A stretch of 6,243 nt of DNA, taken from assembly GCA_947068385.1 (NCBI GenBank), contig CAMTBF010000234.1, positions 1-6,243 on the forward strand, in the 5' to 3' direction. Positions within the stretch are counted from its first letter, which is position 1; each line of letters opens with the position of its first letter. This DNA is from an uncultured Lachnospiraceae bacterium (GTDB lineage Bacteria > Bacillota > Clostridia > Lachnospirales > Lachnospiraceae). A program made the position numbers and the translations under genes. Positions 1-4,112 of this stretch are shown one piece after another. The notes beneath the pieces are model-generated. The model ran no database searches. It was not told the origin of the DNA and saw only the letters and a list, made by a program, of their open reading frames with translations.

Positions 1-39
1 TCTCTTGCGGTCATTCTGTCTCTGATTCTCCTCTGTCAT
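1..39 (-). CDS. Unknown protein, first 13 codons only
   Basis: An ATG at 39-37 overlaps the TGA stop of kptA (38-36) in the classic ATGA arrangement. The frame is open for 13 codons to the window edge and reads MTEENQRQNDRKR, a highly polar, charged N-terminus with no signal peptide or membrane character. There is no good ribosome binding site before it: the bases upstream are the last kptA codons (AAA ATC CCA). Initiation would therefore depend on translational coupling with kptA. This overlap is typical of genes in one operon, so the product probably works with KptA and the PIN-like protein. No family can be assigned from 13 residues. It could also be a chance ATG, so confidence is moderate. 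Confidence 0.5.
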   Translation of the reverse strand, partial: MTEENQRQNDRKR

Positions 40-650
40 TCTGGGATTTTCTGTGACGCACTGGCCTGGGCACGTTGGGCCGTGCCGATTTCCTGTTCCT
101 GTAGCTCCATTTCCTCAAAGTACTCCGGCGCTACCTTTTTCGTGAGCCATACGCCGTTCTCTGACAGATAAAACGGGCATCCGGCTCTGTACATTTCACC
201 GCTGTGTACCTTTAGGACCACCGGCTCCCCGTGGCGTCTCCCCACGGTCAGGGCAGTCTTTCCATCCTTTGACAAGTGCACATAGAGACGGCTCATGGGC
301 TTTATGCCCTCCGCTCTTATGGCTTCCAGGAACGCTGCGGCGGTGCCGTGGTACAGGAATTCCGGCGGCTCCTGTTCCTTCAGCTCCACGTCCACCGGTA
401 TGCTGTGGCCCTGGTTCGCCCGAATCAGGGTCTTATCCTGGTTGAAGCTGTACCTCATCTTCTTGTCCGTGGCAACAATCTCCTCCAGCATGGCCCTGTC
501 GATTTCCCTGCCGGTGCCGCTCACTCCCGCCAGCAGTTCCTCCACGTCGGCCCAGCCGTGCTCGTCCAGGGTGATGTGGGCCTCCTGGGGCCTGTGGCGC
601 AGAATCATGCTTATGTATATGCTCAGTCTGTCCAGTTTTCCCATATGCAT
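36..650 (-). CDS. kptA: RNA 2'-phosphotransferase, Tpt1/KptA family
   Basis: The 204-aa protein matches the Tpt1/KptA family over nearly its full length. This family removes an internal RNA 2'-phosphate using NAD+, via an ADP-ribosylated RNA intermediate. The N-terminal winged-helix-like lobe holds LRHRP (R18, H19) and the LDEHGWADVEELL segment (28-40). RANQGHS (77-83) follows. The C-terminal ADP-ribosyltransferase lobe holds YHGT (100-103), RLYVHLS (121-127), GRRHG (137-141) and the SENGVWLT stretch (163-170). The family's Arg-His-Arg-Arg catalytic set is present: R18, H19, R77 and R138 or R139. The last 20 or so residues are a polar tail beyond the core. The start ATG at 650 has GGAAGG five bases upstream; the in-frame ATG two codons later is possible. 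It lies 39 bases after the PIN-like gene on the same strand and overlaps the next gene by ATGA, so it is in an operon. In eukaryotes the enzyme completes tRNA splicing; bacterial roles are not settled, and RNA repair is the usual proposal. Confidence 0.95.
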   Translation of the reverse strand: MHMGKLDRLSIYISMILRHRPQEAHITLDEHGWADVEELLAGVSGTGREIDRAMLEEIVATDKKMRYSFNQDKTLIRANQGHSIPVDVELKEQEPPEFLYHGTAAAFLEAIRAEGIKPMSRLYVHLSKDGKTALTVGRRHGEPVVLKVHSGEMYRAGCPFYLSENGVWLTKKVAPEYFEEMELQEQEIGTAQRAQASASQKIPE

Positions 651-689
651 CGCTTCCTTCCAAAATCCGTCCTTCTTTCGCGCCTGGCC

Positions 690-1622
690 CTATATCTTTT
701 TCACGTAATTATAATGGCTTTTTGTCACGAGGTAATAGCGCTCCCCCGGCTCCTTCCCAAATCTTTCTGTGAGGGCTTTGCGATATTTGGCCTTATTCTT
801 CTTAGGGCCGCTCAGGATAGTCTCGTACAGCTCCTCCGCGTCGTCTGCGGCCCAGCCGTTCCTGTGCGCCAGGAGCCTGACATAATTCACGCCCCTCTCA
901 TGCTTGTCCTCCAGCAGCAGCCCTCTCAGCGTCTCCTTGTCTTCTCCGTCCAGATCCCTGAGCCGCCGGTACTCCTCCGCGCCTGCTGCCATGCCCTCAA
1001 AGGCGGTCAGCGCTCCGTACAGCAGGCCATTGTCCATGATGTCCACCGATTTCAACAATGTATGGAGGAAATCCTCGTTGGACGCGGCTTTCTCTGGCTC
1101 CTCCAGGGCCGCTTCCCTTTCCCCACGGAACGGCCCTGCCGCAGGAATCGCTTCCCCTGGCTCTTCTGTCCTCTTCGCCATAACTGTTCCCTTTTTGGAT
1201 ACGGCGATTCCCCTTTCCTTCCAATATTGGACTACGCAATTGTAGCCGTTATCCCTGGAGACGATGATATATTCGGCAGCTTCCCCTTTGGAAATCTTCG
1301 CCCCGAGTTCGGTGACGAGCTGGAAGTCCAGGGCATTATTTCCCTCAAAACATTTGATCCACTGTACCCTGCCCATGCCGTGCCACATCAGCTTGTACAC
1401 GCGCTCACAGTTTATGTGGGTGCTCTTGGCTGTGTAGAATCCGAAGATGGCGTCCCGCTGGCCTATGGTGTCCAGAAGGTCTACCCATTCATCGCTGATA
1501 TTCTCGCTGTCTATCAGGTATATCCTGTCATATGCCGTTGGCTCCTCGGATGGGTTCGCTTCCGCCTCCGGCGCTTCGCCTGCCGAATCAATCGCAGTCT
1601 GTGTCATAAGGTTCTCTTCCAT
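690..1622 (-). CDS. PIN-like (NYN/PIN-fold) nuclease-domain protein
   Basis: The protein is 310 aa from the chosen start. After a low-complexity Glu/Ala-rich N-terminus (1-30), residues about 31-146 form a PIN/NYN-like domain. YDRIYLIDSEN (31-41) supplies D38 and E40, FYTAKSTHIN (62-71) is the second strand, NNALDFQL (95-102) supplies D99, and YIIVSRDNGYNCVV (118-131) supplies D124. This spacing of conserved acids is that of metal-dependent PIN-fold RNases. A Glu-rich linker (150-180) leads to a helical C-terminal region (183-310) ending in a basic segment, possibly RNA-binding. The start at 1622 is preceded by AGAGGAG (1640-1634, 11-base spacing). An in-frame ATG at 1667 would add 15 residues, but these are encoded by the repeat block and have a poorer ribosome site. 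It is first in the operon with kptA, which suggests an RNA substrate. I recognise the fold, not a specific family; substrate and activity are inferred. Confidence 0.75.
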   Translation of the reverse strand: MEENLMTQTAIDSAGEAPEAEANPSEEPTAYDRIYLIDSENISDEWVDLLDTIGQRDAIFGFYTAKSTHINCERVYKLMWHGMGRVQWIKCFEGNNALDFQLVTELGAKISKGEAAEYIIVSRDNGYNCVVQYWKERGIAVSKKGTVMAKRTEEPGEAIPAAGPFRGEREAALEEPEKAASNEDFLHTLLKSVDIMDNGLLYGALTAFEGMAAGAEEYRRLRDLDGEDKETLRGLLLEDKHERGVNYVRLLAHRNGWAADDAEELYETILSGPKKNKAKYRKALTERFGKEPGERYYLVTKSHYNYVKKI

Positions 1623-1633
1623 AAATCTTTTTT

Positions 1634-1640
1634 CTCCTCT
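1634..1640 (-). promoter_or_regulatory. Ribosome binding site deciding the PIN-gene start
   Basis: On the minus strand AGAGGAG sits 11 bases before the ATG at 1622. The alternative in-frame ATG at 1667 has only a weak purine run (GAAGAG) upstream. This favours 1622, although the spacing is slightly long. Confidence 0.6.
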
Positions 1641-1653
1641 ATTGTTTTTTAAA

Positions 1654-1717
1654 GGATGCCCTCCCATGGATTGCTCTTCTATGAGATGCTTTTCCCATGG
1701 AATGCTCTTCTTCCAGC
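1654..1717 (-). repeat. Degenerate 15-18 base repeat block before the PIN gene
   Basis: Read on the minus strand, the block holds about three to four degenerate copies of a unit of the form GCATTCCATGGGAAAA, with variants GCATCTCATAGAAGAG and CAATCCATGGGAGGG and a trailing CATCC. It lies directly upstream of the PIN gene's ribosome site. The 18-mer TGGAAGAAGAGCATTCCA (1715-1698) occurs exactly in the plus-strand repeat array at 2077-2094, so the two blocks are one family in inverted orientation. Several units carry a purine-rich run followed by ATG, resembling weak ribosome sites. Confidence 0.6.
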
Positions 1718-1739
1718 CCCGCTTCCGTCATAAAGCATG

Positions 1740-1906
1740 GCACAATCCTTCCATTGCACTCTGTAGATTTCAATTCTCTGGGTACAGGCTGCCGCCCGGC
1801 AGAAAACCCGAAACAATAGAGTCCACGCTTTGCGGGTCTTCTATTGCCATGAATTACAGAAACGGCGCTGCCGCCTTCAGGATGCTTCAGACTTTTATTC
1901 CCTGCT
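1740..1906 (-). ncRNA. Putative structured leader RNA of the PIN-kptA operon
   Basis: Read on the minus strand this stretch has several helices. Helix A pairs CAATAGA (1846-1840) with TCTATTG (1820-1814), a perfect 7 bp; inside it CCCGC/GCGTGG can close on an AAA loop with one bulged base. Helix B pairs AGAAGACCCG (1842-1833) with CGGGTTTTCT (1810-1801), 10 bp with one G-U, and can be extended by GGC/GCC (1848-1846 with 1800-1798). A and B cross, so they form a pseudoknot or are alternatives. The G-U becomes an A-C mismatch on the plus strand, which favours a minus-strand RNA. A third hairpin pairs GTGCAAT (1759-1753) with ATTGTGC (1746-1740) around GGAAGG, with two G-U pairs. GGCG/CGCC near 1870-1885 adds a small stem. 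No known riboswitch or ncRNA class was recognised. It could be a 5' leader regulator, a free RNA, or part of a dispersed repeat. Confidence 0.4.
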
Positions 1907-1912
1907 TCTATT

Positions 1913-1941
1913 AGGGTAACATGGCGAGGGCGGAATTGCAA
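1913..1941 (-). promoter_or_regulatory. Weak candidate promoter for the PIN-kptA operon
   Basis: On the minus strand TTGCAA (1941-1936) and TACCCT (1918-1913) are separated by 17 bases. The -10 match is poor (T, A and the final T), so the call is tentative. If used, transcription would begin near 1906 and leave a leader of about 285 bases that contains the crossing stems and the repeat block. Confidence 0.25.
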
Positions 1942-1967
1942 GGGAAAATTTCGGGGAATGTCTATGA

Positions 1968-1991
1968 AATATGACGTGCGGTTGTCATATT
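1968..1991. promoter_or_regulatory. Palindromic operator candidate (8+8 inverted repeat)
   Basis: AATATGAC (1968-1975) and GTCATATT (1984-1991) are perfect reverse complements separated by the eight bases GTGCGGTT. The centre lies about 32 bases upstream of the start point predicted from the extended -10 element at 1997-2005. It therefore covers the -35 region, where a dimeric regulator could repress or activate. No regulator gene is visible in the window. The lack of a good -35 hexamer is consistent with an activator-dependent or extended -10 promoter. Confidence 0.5.
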
Positions 1992-1996
1992 CAATG

Positions 1997-2005
1997 TGTT
2001 ATAAT
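1997..2005 (+). promoter_or_regulatory. Extended -10 promoter of the plus-strand gene pair
   Basis: TGTTATAAT is a TGn extension (1997-1999) followed by a perfect TATAAT (2000-2005). The nearest -35-like hexamer, TTGTCA (1982-1987), is only 12 bases away and cannot pair with it in normal geometry, so the extended -10 must carry recognition. The predicted start is near 2012, giving a leader of about 28 bases before the ATG at 2040. Confidence 0.65.
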
Positions 2006-2024
2006 GGCAGAAAATACAATGGGC

Positions 2025-2030
2025 AGGAGG
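2025..2030 (+). promoter_or_regulatory. Strong ribosome binding site, fixes start at 2040
   Basis: AGGAGG lies nine bases before the ATG at 2040. The frame is open further upstream to an ATG at 1971, but that codon lies inside the inverted repeat and upstream of the -10 element, so it would not be transcribed from this promoter. Confidence 0.8.
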
Positions 2031-2039
2031 GTGAGGCAT

Positions 2040-2954
2040 ATGAAAGAACGGCAGTCCAGGGAAAAAATGCATCCCATGGAAGAAGAGCATTCCAGGGAAG
2101 AAGGGCATTCCACAAAAGAAGCGCATCCCACAGAGGCATACAGGCTGCTGTGCCGGCTGGTTCAAAAAGAACAGTTCGGCACAGAGATGACGCAGCAGGA
2201 AAAGGACGCGGCTGTCCAGGCTTTTCTGGCGGCCAGAAGCCAGCCGGACGAAATCCTCCAATATAAGAAGCGGATGCGGACAAATCCCGGGGAGGACTGC
2301 CTCTATCCGGATTACTATCTGCCGCCCTGTGACGGGGGCAGGAAGCTCCGCCTCGTGCAGGGCTATCTGCCGAAGACCAATCTCTTATATGCCAATCACT
2401 ACGAAGCGGAAATCCTCCGGCTACTGGTCAGGTTCGCGCCGGAGCATGAGGCCGTGAAGGATATGGTCCGCCATACGCTGGAGCGGTTCCAGAAGACCTG
2501 TTTCGGGAATTTCTGTACCCAGGGAGAATGCGTGGCCGCAGGAATCTGTGTGCTGCGCCTCCTGGCATCCGTCCGGCCTGTGAATCCGGTGTGGATCGAT
2601 AAACTGCTGGAGCCTCTGGGAGAAAGATTCCTTGCCTTCGGGCCCGGACAGGCGGCGACCCAGAAAGGGATTCCCCTCTCCTATCTGCTGATGGCCTTCA
2701 CGGATATCGACAATGGGAAGACGCAGAGCCTCCTTGGGCAGAAGAAGGAATGGCTGGTGCAGCTCCTGAGAAGAGGGTGGATTACCGGACGGCTGTCCAA
2801 CGGCAAAATTTCCGAGGGCGACACCTATAACCTGCTGTTCAAATATATCATCCGGAATGCGGTCTGCGCCCTGCCGGAGTATCCGGACAAGGAAAGGTAC
2901 AGGATTTATGTGGATGACGGGGAGGGACGGTGCTACTGCGATATTGCAGGGTGA
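2040..2954 (+). CDS. Unknown protein with N-terminal hexapeptide repeats
   Basis: The 304-aa protein is not recognised. Residues 5-34 are five tandem six-residue repeats (QSREKM, HPMEEE, HSREEG, HSTKEA, HPTEAY), very polar and probably unstructured. Residues 35-80 look helical. A short region rich in Tyr and Pro follows (LYPDYYLPPCDGG, 88-100). The rest is mostly helical with a cysteine-rich segment, CFGNFCTQGEC (154-164), where three Cys are spaced by four residues. C170 and later C276, C298 and C300 add to it. The Cys spacing might bind metal, but no standard zinc or iron-sulfur motif is complete. There is no signal peptide or clear membrane segment, so it is probably cytoplasmic. The start at 2040 is set by AGGAGG and the promoter position. 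It lies upstream of the toroid-fold gene on the same strand with a 173-base gap and is probably co-transcribed. The repeats probably arrived by expansion of a dispersed DNA repeat, since the same family lies before the divergent PIN gene. Confidence 0.8.
   Translation: MKERQSREKMHPMEEEHSREEGHSTKEAHPTEAYRLLCRLVQKEQFGTEMTQQEKDAAVQAFLAARSQPDEILQYKKRMRTNPGEDCLYPDYYLPPCDGGRKLRLVQGYLPKTNLLYANHYEAEILRLLVRFAPEHEAVKDMVRHTLERFQKTCFGNFCTQGECVAAGICVLRLLASVRPVNPVWIDKLLEPLGERFLAFGPGQAATQKGIPLSYLLMAFTDIDNGKTQSLLGQKKEWLVQLLRRGWITGRLSNGKISEGDTYNLLFKYIIRNAVCALPEYPDKERYRIYVDDGEGRCYCDIAG
2052..2141 (+). repeat. Five tandem 18-base repeats, in frame
   Basis: Units start at 2052, 2070, 2088, 2106 and 2124, each exactly 18 bases. 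They have the form CATTCCAGGGAAGAAGGG with substitutions and no length change, so the reading frame is kept. Units 2-4 are most alike; the outer ones are more diverged. The array has no spacers, so it is not a CRISPR. It shares the exact 18-mer at 2077-2094 with the inverted block at 1698-1715. Confidence 0.75.
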
Positions 2955-3115
2955 ATGACGCTTCGGGCAATGTGCCAGAGGATGTATCCGCAGGTAAAAA
3001 ATCCCTTAAGCAGAGCCCCCGTACAAAACCAGGGCATGGACATTCGGAACGCTTTTATGGAACACTTTCATTAAGAAATGAAAAGGGCGGAGGCAAGGCA
3101 GGAGCCGCCATTATT

Positions 3116-3120
3116 GGAGG
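3116..3120 (+). promoter_or_regulatory. Ribosome binding site, fixes start at 3128
   Basis: GGAGG lies seven bases before the ATG at 3128. The frame is open upstream as far as an ATG at 2930, inside the previous gene. No comparable site precedes that ATG, and the extra residues do not look like the toroid fold. Confidence 0.7.
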
Positions 3121-3127
3121 TGCATAT

Positions 3128-3994
3128 ATGTGCAATGACACGATACGCTGGCTGCTGGATACCGGTAATCCGGCGGTGCAGCATAGAACCAGGACGGAGC
3201 TGCTTGGCCTGGAGGATGACCCGGCTGAGGCCTTTCTTTGGATTACAAAGAAACTGCCCGCGGACTGGCACGGGACAAAGGGGCTATGGTATGTGTATTA
3301 TATTAACGCTCTGGCAGAATGCGGCCTGAGCCAGTCCATGTTGCCCTCCGAATGGTTTGAGGCGGCCTTGGCCAGGATTCGGACGGATTTTGATTTTGGC
3401 TGCGAGGCGTTCATGCTGTTGCAGGCAATGGTGGCGCTTGGATTCGGCGGACATCCGGATGTCCAGAAAATATTTTCCCTGCTGCGCGGCCGTCAGCTGC
3501 CCGACGGGGGCTTCTTATGTGAGAAAAGGCGGGGGCGGCTGAGCTATGTCCCTAAGAGCTGTTATAAAGCGGATTATTATGCCCTGCGGCTGTGCTCTTG
3601 CTGCCGCAGAAGGGGAACCGTACTGGACATAGAGCATGACATGATCCGTTATTTCCTGGACAGGAATCTGTTGTTCCGCCGGGACGACCTGGAGAAGCCG
3701 GTGCTTGACGCAAAAGCGGGCTGGCGCAATTTGGATGCGTTTCATCCCTTTGAGGTCATGCGGGTCGGAATCCACAATATCATGGAAACCATCTCCTCGC
3801 TGGGGTACGGAGCCCATCCCGCGGCGGCAGAGGGCTGGCGCTGGCTGGATTCGGCAAGGGATGGCATGGGGCGGGTGATCCTGTCCGGCACGCTTACGAA
3901 ATCTTATCTGCCAAAGGAGAAGGTGGGCCAGCCTAGCGCATGGGGGACGTTCTATGCGCTTTTGGCGGAGACGGAGAGGGAGCGTTGGCTGTGA
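3128..3994 (+). CDS. Alpha-alpha-toroid (prenyltransferase/squalene-cyclase-like fold) protein
   Basis: The 288-aa protein has the look of the alpha-alpha-toroid superfamily, which includes terpenoid cyclases and protein prenyltransferases. Helical hairpins are joined by Gly/Trp-rich turns. The clearest repeat-like segment is LLRGRQLPDGGFLCEKRR (118-135), resembling a QxxDGGF/QW motif. Others are KSCYKADYYALRL (143-155) and GYGAHPAAAEGWRWLDSARDG (227-247, in part), then GRVILSGTLTKSY and WGTFYALLAE (272-281). The N-terminus (WLLDTGNPAVQHRTRTELLG) starts the first hairpin. It is shorter than true cyclases or prenyltransferase beta subunits, and no DxDD or DDxxD catalytic motif is visible, so enzyme activity should not be assumed. 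No signal peptide is seen. It follows the repeat-bearing gene and is probably in the same transcript. The fold call is by eye; function is unknown. Confidence 0.75.
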   Translation: MCNDTIRWLLDTGNPAVQHRTRTELLGLEDDPAEAFLWITKKLPADWHGTKGLWYVYYINALAECGLSQSMLPSEWFEAALARIRTDFDFGCEAFMLLQAMVALGFGGHPDVQKIFSLLRGRQLPDGGFLCEKRRGRLSYVPKSCYKADYYALRLCSCCRRRGTVLDIEHDMIRYFLDRNLLFRRDDLEKPVLDAKAGWRNLDAFHPFEVMRVGIHNIMETISSLGYGAHPAAAEGWRWLDSARDGMGRVILSGTLTKSYLPKEKVGQPSAWGTFYALLAETERERWL

Positions 3995-4112
3995 GCGGCA
4001 GGCCTTTGGCAGTGCGGGGGCGGGATTTTATTCCTTCACGGGCTTAATACCCCGCTGCTTGCGGCATCCTGAAGAAGGGAGCCAAGGCTGGATTAGCTTG
4101 CCAGGGGGTGGT

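Noticed and set aside
276..1652. 458-codon open frame on the plus strand
   Set aside because: It is wholly antisense to kptA and the PIN-like gene, both of which have clear family motifs; it has no ribosome site and a composition typical of a shadow frame in GC-rich DNA.
1639..1941. 100-codon minus-strand frame upstream of the PIN gene
   Set aside because: It begins with TTG without a ribosome site, runs through strong RNA stems and the repeat block, and its sequence shows no domain. It is better explained as non-coding.
1982..2005. TTGTCA plus TATAAT as an ordinary sigma-70 promoter
   Set aside because: The spacing is only 12 bases; the extended -10 reading is more plausible.
2052..2141. 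CRISPR-like array
   Set aside because: The 18-base units are contiguous with no spacers, are degenerate and encode protein in frame.
1962..2283. Minus-strand frames with Phe/Gly- and Trp/Leu-rich repeats
   Set aside because: They are antisense readings of the 18-base repeat array in the plus-strand gene.
2930..3127. Upstream extension of the toroid-fold gene by 66 codons
   Set aside because: The frame is open, but the ATG at 2930 lacks a ribosome site and overlaps the previous gene, whereas 3128 has GGAGG at ideal spacing. No other feature was seen in the 173-base gap.
4052..4064. CCGC-TGCTT-GCGG hairpin as a terminator between the convergent genes
   Set aside because: The stem is only four pairs and no T-run follows on either strand. 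No convincing terminator was found in 3995-4112.
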